Notes: generated from the letters alone by a model not told the origin. DNA of 64,000 bases from Roseateles sp. SL47 (GCF_026625885.1 NZ_CP113068.1:5208001-5272000), one strand, 5' to 3'. Shown: positions 8,957 to 18,041, counted from the stretch's first letter. Made by a program: numbers and translations.

Positions 8957-8986
8957 AATCGTGCAACATCATGCACAACCGTGCAT
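8957..8986 (+). promoter_or_regulatory. Clustered GTGCA/TGCAC half-sites, probable operator of the DeoR-type regulator
   Basis: GTGCA at 8961, TGCAC at 8972 and GTGCA at 8981 form two overlapping inverted repeats (spacers of 6 and 4 bases), with CATGAT-like repeats on either side. They lie directly upstream of the regulator's start at 9031. DeoR-family repressors often bind such repeated half-sites at their own promoter, so autoregulation is a reasonable inference. Confidence 0.45.
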
Positions 8987-9030
8987 GTTCTGGCATGATG
9001 GCGGCTCACTGGCTCACTGCATGGCCGCCC

Positions 9031-9807
9031 ATGACCGCCCCCGACCTTCCTCGCGCCCGCCGCGACCTGATTGCCGACCGCCTGGCCGCCGGCCACCCGG
9101 TGGTCGCCACTGAACTGGCCGCCGAGTTCTCGTTGTCCGAAGACGCGATCCGACGCGACCTGCGCGCCCTCGCCGCCCAAGGCCTGTGCCGCCGCGTCTA
9201 CGGCGGTGCCATCCCCATTCCCAGCCACGACCGGCCCATCACCGCCCGGCTGCACGAAAACCCGGAGCGCAAGACCGCACTGGCTCGCGCGGGCGCGGCC
9301 ACCGTGCAACCCGGCGAGCTGGTATTCCTGGACAGCGGCAGCACCAACGTCACGCTGGTGGACCACCTGCCCGAAGAAGCCGATCTCACCGTCGCCACCA
9401 ATGGCGTGGACGTGGCCGCCGCCGCACTGCGCCGCCAGGACCTCCGCGTGCTGCTCCTGGGGGGCGAGGTGGATCCTCACCTCGGCGGCAGCGTGGACGC
9501 CGCGGCCGTCGCCAGCCTGCAGCGCCTGCGCATTGACCGTTGCTTCGTTGGCGTCTGCGGCATGGATGTGCACGACGGAGCCATGGCCACCCATTACAAC
9601 GAAGTCGTCTTCAAGCGGACCCTGGTGGAACGCAGCCTGCACCGCGTGGCCCTGCTGTCCAGCGACAAGCTGGCCGCGTCCGTGCACTACAGCTTCGCCG
9701 CGCTCACTGAGATCCACACCCTGGTGGTCGAGCACGACGCAGACCCCACCCGGGTGCAAGCATTGCTGGACGCTGGAGCCCGGATCATCCGGGCGGAGAC
9801 CTTCTGA
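9031..9807 (+). CDS. DeoR/GlpR-family transcriptional regulator
   Basis: The 258-residue product has an N-terminal winged helix (about 1-60) with the DeoR signature: ELAAEFSLSEDAIRRDL, then LxxxGLCRRVYGGA. A DeoRC sugar-phosphate-sensing domain follows with DSGSTN, GGEVDPHLGGSVD and SSDKL motifs. The start at 9031 is preferred to ATGs at 8971 and 8995 because those fall within or beside the palindromic operator. Its stop overlaps the MFS transporter start by one base (TGATG), so it probably controls that transporter in response to a phosphorylated sugar. The effector is not identifiable. Confidence 0.9.
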   Translation: MTAPDLPRARRDLIADRLAAGHPVVATELAAEFSLSEDAIRRDLRALAAQGLCRRVYGGAIPIPSHDRPITARLHENPERKTALARAGAATVQPGELVFLDSGSTNVTLVDHLPEEADLTVATNGVDVAAAALRRQDLRVLLLGGEVDPHLGGSVDAAAVASLQRLRIDRCFVGVCGMDVHDGAMATHYNEVVFKRTLVERSLHRVALLSSDKLAASVHYSFAALTEIHTLVVEHDADPTRVQALLDAGARIIRAETF

Positions 9808-10991
9808 TGAGCGCGAGCCCTCCCACCCTTTCCACCGACACCACCGACTCCCACGACGCGGCCCTGTCGGACCGCCCGGAAAACCGCCTGGCGGTCCGTC
9901 TGGCCTTTCTGGTGGCCGGCTTTGGTGTCGCCTGCTGGGCTCCGCTGGTGCCGTTTGCGCGTCAGCGTCTGGGCATCGATGAAGGCGCACTGGGCGTACT
10001 GCTGCTCTGCCTGGGGCTGGGTTCCGTTTCCGCCATGCTGATGGCCGGCGTGATCTGTGCACGGCACGGCACCAAGCGGCTGATCATCGCCAGCGGGCTG
10101 GGCATGGCCGTGACCCTGCCCCTGCTCTCCGTGCTGGCGACACCTTGGTCGCTGGGCGCGGCGCTGGCGGTCTTTGGCGCCTGCCTGGGCTCACTGGACG
10201 TCGCGATGAATGTGAACGCGGTTGAAGTGGAGAAGCAGAGCGGTCGTCCGCTGATGTCCGGCTTTCATGCCCTCTACAGCGTGGGCGGGTTTGCTGGCGC
10301 CGGCTTCATGACGCTGCTGCTGTCGCTGGAGTTCGAGCCACTGCATGCCACGCTGCTCGGGGCGGTGCTGATGGCCGCCGCAGTGGTCATGGCCTGGCCG
10401 TATCTGCTCCTCACGAGCTCATCGAGCCAGGCGCCGCTGTTTGTGGCGCCACGCGGCCTGGTGGTGCTGCTGGCCGCTCTGGCCGGCATCATCTTCCTGG
10501 TCGAAGGTGCCATTCTGGATTGGAGCGCGCTGCTGATCACCAGCACCGGCCTCGTCAACAAGGCCCAGGGCGGCCTGGGCTTCATGCTGTTTTCCGTGGC
10601 GATGACGGTCGGGCGTTTCAGCGGTGATGCGCTCGTGTCGCGCCTGGGGGACCGCACCACGCTGATCAGCGGCGGCCTGCTCGGCGCGCTGGGCGTGGCG
10701 GTGGTGGTGCTGTCGCCGATGGCTGCGCTCGCCGCGCTCGGGTTCGTGATGGTGGGCCTGGGTGCATCGAACCTGGTGCCGGTGCTGTTCCGCCGCGCGG
10801 GTCAGCAGACGGTGATGCCGGCCGCCTTTGCCGTGGCGGCAGTCACCAGCACGGGTTATGCGGGGGTGCTGCTCGGCCCGGCGCTGATCGGCTTTGTGGC
10901 GCATGGCGTGGGCCTGTCCAACGCCTTCTGGTGGCTGGGCGGGCTGCTGCTGTTGGTGCCCATCGCGGCGCGATGGGTCGTGGCGCGCTGA
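9807..10991 (+). CDS. MFS transporter, YbjJ-like
   Basis: The 394-residue protein has twelve predicted hydrophobic segments. The GVICARHGTKRLI loop between helices 2 and 3 fits the MFS motif A, and the FGACLGSLDVAMNVNAVEVE segment is typical of the YbjJ/fucose-permease-like subgroup. It is probably an inner-membrane sugar or drug/H+ antiporter or symporter. Expression is coupled to the preceding DeoR regulator by a one-base overlap. The substrate is unknown, though a sugar or sugar derivative would fit the regulator. Confidence 0.88.
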   Translation: MSASPPTLSTDTTDSHDAALSDRPENRLAVRLAFLVAGFGVACWAPLVPFARQRLGIDEGALGVLLLCLGLGSVSAMLMAGVICARHGTKRLIIASGLGMAVTLPLLSVLATPWSLGAALAVFGACLGSLDVAMNVNAVEVEKQSGRPLMSGFHALYSVGGFAGAGFMTLLLSLEFEPLHATLLGAVLMAAAVVMAWPYLLLTSSSSQAPLFVAPRGLVVLLAALAGIIFLVEGAILDWSALLITSTGLVNKAQGGLGFMLFSVAMTVGRFSGDALVSRLGDRTTLISGGLLGALGVAVVVLSPMAALAALGFVMVGLGASNLVPVLFRRAGQQTVMPAAFAVAAVTSTGYAGVLLGPALIGFVAHGVGLSNAFWWLGGLLLLVPIAARWVVAR

Positions 10992-11021
10992 ACCGACGCC
11001 GGCGGCGCACGTGCTGCGCCC

Positions 11022-13082
11022 TCAGGCCAGCACACTCAGCAGCGACGCCAGGTCATATGGTTTTCTCACCACCGGATAGCCCTCCTCGCTGGCGCTCTGC
11101 GCGACATCGCTAAAGCCCGTCACCAGCACCACCCGCACATCCGGGTGGCTGTCCTTGATGCGGCGCGCCAGCTCCACACCATTCATGCCGCCCGGCATGA
11201 CGATGTCGGAGATCAGCACATCCGGCCGCAGGCCCGCCGCGATCAGGCTCAGGGCCTCGGGCGCATGACGCGCCGTGCGGACCGCGAATCCCCCTGCAGC
11301 CAGCAACTGTTGCGAAGCCTCTCGGACGTCGTCGTTGTCGTCCACCAGCAGAATCACTTCGCCCGACCTGATCGGCGAAGCCGCCAGCGGATCCGGATCA
11401 TCGGATCGCAGTTCGGCCCCCTGCACCCCCATGGCAGGAGCGCCGCCGTTGGCGGGTCCAGCCGCCGAGAACAGGCCGGCCGGCCTGGCCTGTCCTTCTG
11501 GCCGCCCCAGCGGAAAGACCATCGTGACCGTCGTTCCTTGCCCCGGTCGGCTGGTCACCTCCACATGGCCGCCACTGGCCTTGGCAAAGCCGTACACCTG
11601 GGCCAGACCCAGGCCGGTGCCCTTGCCCGGCTCCTTGGTGGTGAAGAAGGGGTCGAAGATGCGATCCAGCACTTCCGGCCGCATGCCCGCGCCGCCATCC
11701 GTCACCACGATCAGCACCACACGTCCGGCCTCGCCCAGCGTCTCGACACAGGCGCTCAGCCGGATCTCGCCCCCCTCCGGCATGGCGTCGCGGGCGTTGG
11801 TCATCAGGTTGGTGAGGGCGATTTCCAGTTCCAGCGGATCCAGCGCCAGATCCGGCAACTGCGGTGCAAGATCCAGGGTCACTGGATAGCGGCCGTCCAG
11901 CAGCGGCCGCAAGGAATCGGCAATGTCCGCCAGCGCGGCGGCGAGATTCAGCGGCTGCGCATTCATGCGACGGCGTCCGGACAGCAGCGTCAGTTGGCGC
12001 GTCATCGCCTCGGCCTTGCGCACATTGCGCCGGATCACTTCCACATCGGCATCCGCCAGCGCGCCCGCGCGCCGATGCAGGATCGACAGCCGACCGGTGA
12101 TGACCTGGAGAATGTTGTTCAGGTCATGCGACAGGCCCGCGCCCAGTTGCCCCACCGCTTCCATCTTCTTGGCCTGGGCCAGCTTGGCTTCGGCACTTTC
12201 GCGGCGATGGATCTCCGCCTGCAGATCGTCGGTGCGCGCCTTCAGCACCGCCACCGTGTCCCCGAGATGCCGCTGCAATCGACGGAAATGCTGAGCCAGC
12301 AACAGCAGCACGACCGCACTGGCCACAAGGCCTTCCACCCGTGTGGTGTACCAGGCCAGGGTGTATCGACCGCCGCTGTAGGTGCTGAGCCAGACGCCGG
12401 CCGCCTCCGCCGTCATCACGAACATCAGCCACACGAAGATGGACCGTCGGTGCAGTTCACGCAGCCAGATCAATCCGATGGCCAGTACCGCCAGCACAGC
12501 CGCGAGATAGGCCCCATAGACACTGAAATTGCTGAAGCGCTGTTGATGGCCATCCGTCGCCAACGCCGCGGCATCACTGAGCTGAGACGCGGTATAGACC
12601 GCCGCCGCGGCAATCACGGCCACCACCGCCGGAAGCCGGCTGGAGCGGCCGCTTCGCGACGGCTGCCCGCGCCCCTCCACCAACACCGCCCAGATGATGA
12701 AGAACGCAAACCCGGCCCGCCAGGCCACAAACAACCAGCTCACCGCGTGCGGCGAACCGATCACCGGGCCTTGAATAAATACGGCCCCGGGAAAGGTCAG
12801 CACATGCAGCACCGCCATCAGCCCGCCGAAAAGGTAGGCCGCCGCGATCACCGCATGCGAGCGGGGTTGGTGGGATGAGGAGATCAGCAGCCAGAAGGTG
12901 GCCAGGTCGATCATCGCGATCGCCGAGCCGTACATGCCGCTCACATGCGGCAGTTGCACCAGCGGCGTGGCCGCATCCGGGAAGATGATGGCAATGACGG
13001 CCAGCAGCAGGACGGAGAGCCCGATGGCCAGACGGAGCTGCGACGGACTCGCAAGCTCTTCAACTACCTCCGGGTAAGCCAT
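11022..13082 (-). CDS. Membrane hybrid sensor histidine kinase with C-terminal receiver
   Basis: This 686-residue protein begins with about eight hydrophobic segments (residues 15-270) resembling a MASE4-type integral membrane sensor. A short coiled coil leads into a HisKA-like domain with phospho-acceptor His in GLSHDLNNILQ. The HATPase_c domain has NLMTNARDAM (N box), DGGAGM (G1), FFTTKEPGKGTGLGL (F and G2). A REC domain (last 120 residues) has VDDND, the phosphorylatable Asp in ISDIVMPGG and the conserved Lys in VVRKPYD. There is no DNA-binding output domain and no adjacent response regulator, so signalling may go through an orphan partner. Its convergent neighbour is the MFS gene. Confidence 0.92.
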   Translation of the reverse strand: MAYPEVVEELASPSQLRLAIGLSVLLLAVIAIIFPDAATPLVQLPHVSGMYGSAIAMIDLATFWLLISSSHQPRSHAVIAAAYLFGGLMAVLHVLTFPGAVFIQGPVIGSPHAVSWLFVAWRAGFAFFIIWAVLVEGRGQPSRSGRSSRLPAVVAVIAAAAVYTASQLSDAAALATDGHQQRFSNFSVYGAYLAAVLAVLAIGLIWLRELHRRSIFVWLMFVMTAEAAGVWLSTYSGGRYTLAWYTTRVEGLVASAVVLLLLAQHFRRLQRHLGDTVAVLKARTDDLQAEIHRRESAEAKLAQAKKMEAVGQLGAGLSHDLNNILQVITGRLSILHRRAGALADADVEVIRRNVRKAEAMTRQLTLLSGRRRMNAQPLNLAAALADIADSLRPLLDGRYPVTLDLAPQLPDLALDPLELEIALTNLMTNARDAMPEGGEIRLSACVETLGEAGRVVLIVVTDGGAGMRPEVLDRIFDPFFTTKEPGKGTGLGLAQVYGFAKASGGHVEVTSRPGQGTTVTMVFPLGRPEGQARPAGLFSAAGPANGGAPAMGVQGAELRSDDPDPLAASPIRSGEVILLVDDNDDVREASQQLLAAGGFAVRTARHAPEALSLIAAGLRPDVLISDIVMPGGMNGVELARRIKDSHPDVRVVLVTGFSDVAQSASEEGYPVVRKPYDLASLLSVLA

Positions 13083-13202
13083 CGGTCCGCGCTCCTCGCT
13101 GCATCACCGCAGCGGGCCATTGTCGCAGCGTCGCCGCTGCAGCCGACACTGCGCGGGCCTGCAGCGGGCGGATGCGCGAACTGCTGCGCAACAACCGCAG
13201 CC

Positions 13203-13487
13203 TCAGTGAGGGCGAGCGCAAGACTTGAATCGCAGGCTGTCCTGATAAGCAGCAGGGACCAGCGTCCTGCGGACGTTGGCGAGCGCCGCAATGATCCTCT
13301 CGCTAGGCACGCCCTGGTCCTGCAGGCGCCGCGCCGCATGAAGCAGCACCAGATCCTGGAAGGTGAAGCGGGCGCCGGAACCGGCATCCAGCAGATCGGT
13401 CTCCAGCAGGGAGTCGATCAGCTGCTCCGGAATGCCGGCCATCTGCACGGCCTGGGACTTGCTGAACGGGGCAACTGCTTTGTCCAT
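13203..13487 (-). CDS. Small MerR-like HTH protein, probably a truncated regulator
   Basis: The 94-residue product begins MDKAVAPFSKSQAVQMAG and contains a winged-helix pattern ending FTFQDLVLLHAARRLQDQGVP, followed by IIAALANVRRTL. In longer relatives known to me this MerR-like N-terminus continues into a TPR-containing regulator. Here it stops after SLRFKSCARPH, about where the second half should begin, which suggests C-terminal loss. The start ATG at 13487 is followed directly by the conserved domain. No partner gene is apparent. Confidence 0.5.
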   Translation of the reverse strand: MDKAVAPFSKSQAVQMAGIPEQLIDSLLETDLLDAGSGARFTFQDLVLLHAARRLQDQGVPSERIIAALANVRRTLVPAAYQDSLRFKSCARPH

Positions 13488-14004
13488 GATGTCGATCTCC
13501 ACAAGGGTGGACTCCAAGGTATCCAAACCGATGCGCGGTGAATGCAGGCGCACAACGGGGCCTGTTGTAGGACGGGTCCTGCGTGCCCCCGTTGTGGCGG
13601 TGTTGCGGCTGTAAGGAGCCGTAGGCCGACGCAGCCGCTTTGGCCCGGAGGCCCCCCTTTTTCCCACCGACATCCCCGCACGATTTGTCGCCACACCTGC
13701 GGGCCTCCACTCAGGACGGAACGCGCACAGTTTCTGAAAATGGCATCGAAGCGGCAGCGCGCGTGGATCAGGCGGGCAAGCGTTCATCCGTTCAATGACC
13801 GCGTGACGCTGGAAGCCGGCCAGCAGCAGATCGCCATCAAGGCGCTGGCCGGTGGGTGGAATCTCCGTTCGGTGAAGATCACCAAGTCCTTGATCACGGG
13901 CGGGGTGCAGGGTGCGCACCAGCGCGAGAAAAAACGGCGAGACGAAAAACGGCGAGACGCAAACCCGCGAGACGAAAACCAGCGAGATGAAAAGCGGCGA
14001 GGCG
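13488..14004. other. 517-base degraded intergenic region
   Basis: There is no intact gene here. It holds a short carbohydrate-binding-module-like fragment on the plus strand and a 15-bp tandem repeat (both listed separately). Elsewhere the six frames show only low-complexity Arg/Pro/Cys-rich translations typical of non-coding high-GC DNA. Confidence 0.45.
13788..13899 (+). pseudogene. Remnant resembling the C-terminus of a CBM6-type carbohydrate-binding module
   Basis: The frame reads NDRVTLEAGQQQIAIKALAG then GWNLRSVKITK. This matches the way CBM6/CBM35 beta-sandwich domains finish (V-T-L-x-A-G-x-x-x-I, then G-G-W-N-L, then a final strand). The sequence upstream in this frame is not domain-like and no start or natural stop fits, so only a scrap of a former glycoside-active gene appears to remain. 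Judgement is from motif resemblance. Confidence 0.35.
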
Positions 14005-14010
14005 CTATCC
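13921..14010. repeat. Six tandem copies of a 15-bp unit
   Basis: Units start at 13921, 13936, 13951, 13966, 13981 and 13996 and approximate GGCGAGACGAAAAAC. The middle copies are near-identical and the outer ones diverge. In the plus strand they would encode a charged pentapeptide repeat (RRDEK-like), but no gene supports translation. The array touches the last codons of pqiC on the opposite strand and may vary in copy number between strains. Confidence 0.8.
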
Positions 14011-14625
14011 AGCGGGGCACTGCGCCTGCGGCCATTGCGAGACGGTGGCCGCAATGGCCTGGCTGAGCGAGGACAGCAAGCGTTGCTGCGCCGACACCAT
14101 CCCCGCATAACCGGCGCCGGCCGTCTCGGTCCGCTCTGTCCGGCAGTTCACACGACGGCTGGTGTCACTGGACTGCACCAGGGTCCAGTCCGCCGTCAGA
14201 TCCACCCGTTCGCCGGGCCAGGCCTCAAAGCGGCGCACCTGCACCTTGATGCGCAGCACGTCCCGGTCGGTCGGCAGGCTGAGCCCAGCCACATCCTGGG
14301 TACCCAGCTGACGCGACAACTGCGCGGACAGCGCCGACCGCAACTCCTGGTTCAGGGGCCCCGACCAGCGCTCCTGCTCCAGCACCAGCACGCTGCTGTC
14401 GCTCTGCCGGATCACGATCTGCGGCTGGTCCAGTGCTTCGGGCACCCCCACGGGTTGTACGTCGATCACCCACGGCGTGGGGGTCGCTGACACGGCCCGC
14501 ATCTGTGCAGGGGGCGGCGTCAGGGTGTAGTAGTGGGTGGTCGGGGCGGAACCACAGGCGGTCAGGAGTCCGAGCGCCGTTGTGAGCGGGATCAACAGCC
14601 ACTGCGGCTTGCGAGTGAAGGTCAT
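14005..14625 (-). CDS. pqiC: PqiC-type lipoprotein of the MCE lipid transport system
   Basis: The 206-residue product has a signal peptide ending in the lipobox LTAC and then the ABC-type auxiliary lipoprotein (YmbA/DUF330) domain, including HYYTLTP near the mature N-terminus and WSGPLNQELRSAL. In E. coli PqiC is an outer-membrane lipoprotein that partners the PqiB tube to move lipids across the periplasm. Its start overlaps the pqiB stop by four bases (14622-14625), so it is the last gene of the operon. The extreme C-terminus runs into the 15-bp repeat array. Confidence 0.9.
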   Translation of the reverse strand: MTFTRKPQWLLIPLTTALGLLTACGSAPTTHYYTLTPPPAQMRAVSATPTPWVIDVQPVGVPEALDQPQIVIRQSDSSVLVLEQERWSGPLNQELRSALSAQLSRQLGTQDVAGLSLPTDRDVLRIKVQVRRFEAWPGERVDLTADWTLVQSSDTSRRVNCRTERTETAGAGYAGMVSAQQRLLSSLSQAIAATVSQWPQAQCPAG

Positions 14626-16523
14626 GGCTTTGGGGACTCCTGTGTGGCGGCCGGTTGGACCGTGGGAGGCGTGGTCGGCTTGCTGTTGCTGTTGCTGTTG
14701 CCGGAACCCACGCCGGCATTGCCCGATGGTGCCTGCGGCGCCGACAGCGGCGCATCCGTCGGGCGTCCACGGATCAGTGATTCGGGATGCCGTGACAGCA
14801 TGTCCGTCAACGACCGCAGCGACCGAGCCGACCGCTCCACCTCGCGCAGTGTCGAAGACAGGTCCTGCTGCAGATGGGAGTCCTCGCCCACCGCGCCGCC
14901 CACTGCATTCAGCGTCTTCTGCGCCTGCTGGAAGGTGGCGGTCGCTTCCGGCAGCACCTGGCCATTGACCTGATGCAGGGTCTGGTTGAAGGTCACCAGC
15001 GCCCCGTTTAGCTCCAGCAGGCTGTTGTTCAGATTCGTCGCTATCTGATCCATCGGCAGCTTCTCGAGCTTGTCGAGGATGTGCACCACCTGCTCGGGAA
15101 TCTGGTCCACCTTCTTGTCGATGGTGGGGATCTGCATCGGGCTCAGCGAGGCGATGGTGACCTTGGGCAGACCGGGATAGAAGTCCAGCGAGATATAGCG
15201 CTGACCGGTGAGCAGGTTGCTGGTGCGAGCTTCCGCCCGCAGGCCGGCTTCCACCAGATTCTTCACAAACAGCAGCGTCACCGACTCCGGATCCCCCTCC
15301 TTCACCGGCACGTGCTGCATGGCGGCATCCAGGCGATGCGGGAAGATCTCCGCGCTGACCACGGCGGGAAAGCGCTTGCGCACCGGGTCGTAGTCCAGGG
15401 TCACCGACGTGACGTGGCCGATGTTCAGCCCCAGGAACTCCACCGGCGCGCCCACCGCCAGACCGCGCAGGGACTGGTCGAAGCGGAACTGCGCATACTG
15501 CGGCGGGCCATCCGCACGCGCCATGGCGGTCTGCTCATCATTGGCCAGCCGATAGCCGGAGCGGGGAGCGCCGGCCGTCGTCGGTTCGTTCTGGGGCGTG
15601 GCGAAGGCAATGCCCCCGGCCACGATGGTCGCCACTGATTGGGTGTTCAGTTTGAGACCGTCGGCGCTCAGGGAGATGTCCAGCCCGCTGGCATTCCAGA
15701 ACCGGGTGTTGCTGTTGACGAAGCGGTCGTACGGCGCTTCCACGAAGATCTGCAGGTCCACGCCTGTGCCGCGCTCGTTCAGCTTGTAGGTGGCCACACG
15801 CCCCACCTGCACGCGGCGGAAATACACCGGTGAGCCGATATCGAGCGAACCCAGGTCGGATGCATGCAGCATGAAGGTCTTGCCCGGCATGCCATTGATG
15901 ACGGCGGGCGGCTCCTCCAGTCCTTTGAAGTCGTGCTGGAGTTGATCGGAGGTGCCGGTGTCCACGCCGATGTAGGCGCCGGACAGCAGCGTATCCACTC
16001 CGGATACACCGCCCACGCCGATGCGGGGCCGCACCACCCAGAAGCGCGAATCCGTGCGGGCCAGGCTCGACGCGCTGTGCGTGAGTTTGACCGTGGCCAG
16101 CACATGGGAACGGTCCGGGCTGAGACTGATGCTGCGCACGCTGCCCACCGTCACATCCTTGTATTTGACGGGGGTCTTGCCGGCCTCGAGTCCGGCGGCG
16201 GTCTGGAAGCTGATGACGATCTCCGGCCCTTCGTTGCTCCAGCTGCGCGCAAAGATGGACAGCGCCACGATGGCTGCAACGGCGGGCACGATCCACACCA
16301 GGGAGACCCCGCGGCGGCGCCGGACACCCGGGGTGCCGACGCCCGCCATGGTCGGATCAGCGGCGCCTGGCGCGCCGGGCGCGCCAGGTGCACCAGGCAA
16401 GGGGTCCGGGCCGGCTGCGGTGGAGCCCGGCGGCATCGGGGTTGGCGCTGCGGACGTTGCAGGGGCTGGTGCAGGCGACGGTGCGGGCGTGGGTGCACCG
16501 TCAGGGTCAGTGTGAGGATTCAT
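14622..16523 (-). CDS. pqiB: PqiB, MCE-domain lipid-transport tube protein
   Basis: The 633-residue product has a proline/alanine-rich cytoplasmic N-terminus, one membrane helix (VSLVWIVPAVAAIVALSIF) and three MCE domains. These begin near VISFQTAAGLEAGKTPVKYK, TFMLHASDLGSLDIGSPVYF and AQFRFDQSLRGLAVGAPVEF. A long C-terminal helical needle segment follows, ending in a Gly/Ser/Asn-rich tail. It forms a periplasm-spanning channel with PqiA and PqiC. The start at 16523 overlaps the preceding pqiA-like gene by 17 bases; a longer frame to 16559 lies within that gene. Confidence 0.93.
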   Translation of the reverse strand: MNPHTDPDGAPTPAPSPAPAPATSAAPTPMPPGSTAAGPDPLPGAPGAPGAPGAADPTMAGVGTPGVRRRRGVSLVWIVPAVAAIVALSIFARSWSNEGPEIVISFQTAAGLEAGKTPVKYKDVTVGSVRSISLSPDRSHVLATVKLTHSASSLARTDSRFWVVRPRIGVGGVSGVDTLLSGAYIGVDTGTSDQLQHDFKGLEEPPAVINGMPGKTFMLHASDLGSLDIGSPVYFRRVQVGRVATYKLNERGTGVDLQIFVEAPYDRFVNSNTRFWNASGLDISLSADGLKLNTQSVATIVAGGIAFATPQNEPTTAGAPRSGYRLANDEQTAMARADGPPQYAQFRFDQSLRGLAVGAPVEFLGLNIGHVTSVTLDYDPVRKRFPAVVSAEIFPHRLDAAMQHVPVKEGDPESVTLLFVKNLVEAGLRAEARTSNLLTGQRYISLDFYPGLPKVTIASLSPMQIPTIDKKVDQIPEQVVHILDKLEKLPMDQIATNLNNSLLELNGALVTFNQTLHQVNGQVLPEATATFQQAQKTLNAVGGAVGEDSHLQQDLSSTLREVERSARSLRSLTDMLSRHPESLIRGRPTDAPLSAPQAPSGNAGVGSGNSNSNSKPTTPPTVQPAATQESPKP

Positions 16524-17190
16524 TCGGTGTCTCGGCGTCCCAGATGAGGCGAGGGTCAAAGCTCATGGCGGAGAGCATGGTCAGGATGACGACCATGCCG
16601 AAAAAGAGAATGCCGATGCGCGGTTCGATGTCGCTGAGCTGGCGGAACTTCACCAGGGCAGCCACCAGCGCCACCACGACCACGTCCAGCATGGACCAAT
16701 AACCGATCAGCTCCACGAACCGATACAGCCGGCTGCGTTCGGCCTGGGCCCAGGTGCTGCGGCGTTGGGTGGTGACCAGCAGCACCGCCATGGCGATGAA
16801 CTTGGTGCAGGGCACTGCCACGCTGGCCACGAAGATGATCAGGGCAATGTCCCACGCGCCGGCGTGCCAGAACTCCACCACGCCATTCATGATGGTGCTG
16901 TCGATCTTGTGGCCAAGCATCTGGGTGAACATCACCGGATAAAGATTGGCCGGGATGTAGCAAATGAGGCCCGCGATCAGCAACGCCCAGGCGCGGGCGA
17001 TGCTGTTGGGCTTGCGATGGTGCAGCGGGGCACCACAGCGGGGACAGGCCTGCGAGTCGATCATGCCGGCACGCTCGCTGACCTGGCCGCAGGTGTGGCA
17101 GCCGATGAGCCCCACTTCGAAGGCGCGGGGACGGCGGGAGGTCACGGCGTGTGGAGCGGGCGCCGGCCCAGGCTTGGGATGGTCAGCCAT
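16507..17190 (-). CDS. pqiA: PqiA-domain membrane protein (second of a split pair)
   Basis: The 227-residue product has zinc-ribbon cysteines (GCHTC near the start, then CPRCG) followed by four membrane helices, including NLYPVMFTQMLG and the VASVAVPCTKFIAM segment characteristic of PqiA. E. coli PqiA fuses two such halves in one protein; here each half is a separate gene. The ATG at 17190 overlaps the first half's stop by 8 bases. It probably sits in the inner membrane at the base of the PqiB tube. Confidence 0.9.
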   Translation of the reverse strand: MADHPKPGPAPAPHAVTSRRPRAFEVGLIGCHTCGQVSERAGMIDSQACPRCGAPLHHRKPNSIARAWALLIAGLICYIPANLYPVMFTQMLGHKIDSTIMNGVVEFWHAGAWDIALIIFVASVAVPCTKFIAMAVLLVTTQRRSTWAQAERSRLYRFVELIGYWSMLDVVVVALVAALVKFRQLSDIEPRIGILFFGMVVILTMLSAMSFDPRLIWDAETPNESSH

Positions 17191-17884
17191 GGCGGGTCTC
17201 GATGGCGACGCCCTCGTCCGAGAGTCCTTCCTGGCGAGCGAGGTCTGGCTCATCGACCAGGTCCCAGAGCCAATGCATGTCCCGGCTGGCAATCACGGCG
17301 ATGAGGATGGTGAGCACCGCCATGGCCCAGGTCCCGGCGCCCAGGGTGACGGACACCACGTCGGACAGCTTGATCATCGACACCAGAATGCCCAGCAGAC
17401 AGACCTCCACCATGCTCCAGGGGCGCAGGCCCACCAGCATCCGCATCAACAGCTCAAACGCAGGAGGACGCTGCCCGGCGCGGGCATGGCCCAGCACCCA
17501 CAGCAGGGCCGAGATCTGCAGCAGCGGCACGATGATGAGGGTGAGCGCCATCGGAACGGCAATCGGCGCAGTCGGCCGCTGGGCGAGCGCAATGATGGCG
17601 CCCCACACGGTCGATTCGTTGTGCGCGCCCTGGAAGTTGATCGACACCACCGGGCGGAAGTTGGCGATCAGGAAGGTGATGGCCGCCGCCACGGTCAGGG
17701 CCAGCCAGGCATCCAGCGTCAACCGGTTGGCACGCAACAGCACGGCGCCACAGACATCGCAGCGAGCGACTTCATGGCCGGAGAGACGGGGGCGACGATA
17801 GAGCGTGTCGCAGTGCTCGCAGGCGAAGTATTGGCGAAACGGATGCGCGTGGGAATTCGCTTGGGAATGCGGGCGGACGCTCAT
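17183..17884 (-). CDS. pqiA: PqiA-domain membrane protein (first of a split pair)
   Basis: The 233-residue product has two CxxC pairs (CEHC and CDVC, about residues 20-43) and four membrane segments, including the FLIANFRPVVSINFQG and SMVEVCLLGILVSMIKL motifs of the PqiA domain. The start at 17884 (MSVRPHSQ) precedes the zinc ribbon; an upstream ATG at 17947 gives extra residues without family character. It heads the pqiA-pqiA-pqiB-pqiC operon and overlaps its neighbour. The unit takes part in membrane-lipid homeostasis and, in relatives, is stress-inducible. Confidence 0.9.
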   Translation of the reverse strand: MSVRPHSQANSHAHPFRQYFACEHCDTLYRRPRLSGHEVARCDVCGAVLLRANRLTLDAWLALTVAAAITFLIANFRPVVSINFQGAHNESTVWGAIIALAQRPTAPIAVPMALTLIIVPLLQISALLWVLGHARAGQRPPAFELLMRMLVGLRPWSMVEVCLLGILVSMIKLSDVVSVTLGAGTWAMAVLTILIAVIASRDMHWLWDLVDEPDLARQEGLSDEGVAIETRHG

Positions 17885-18041
17885 GGGGGCACGCAGAGCA
17901 AGAGGCGTGCCGATTATGGCGGAGCGCTGGTCATCAGGTTTCACCACTGGCGAGACGCGTGTTGGCTACTGAAATATCGATCACCGATCGTGGGTGATCG
18001 AGGGTCGCCTTCACCATCGAGGTCATCGGATGCGCCCAAGA

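Noticed and set aside
11145..12878. Plus-strand frame of 577 codons
   Set aside because: Antisense to the hybrid histidine kinase, whose H, N, G and REC motifs are intact.
13921..14010. CRISPR array
   Set aside because: Units are 15 bp, directly adjacent and without spacers; no cas genes nearby.
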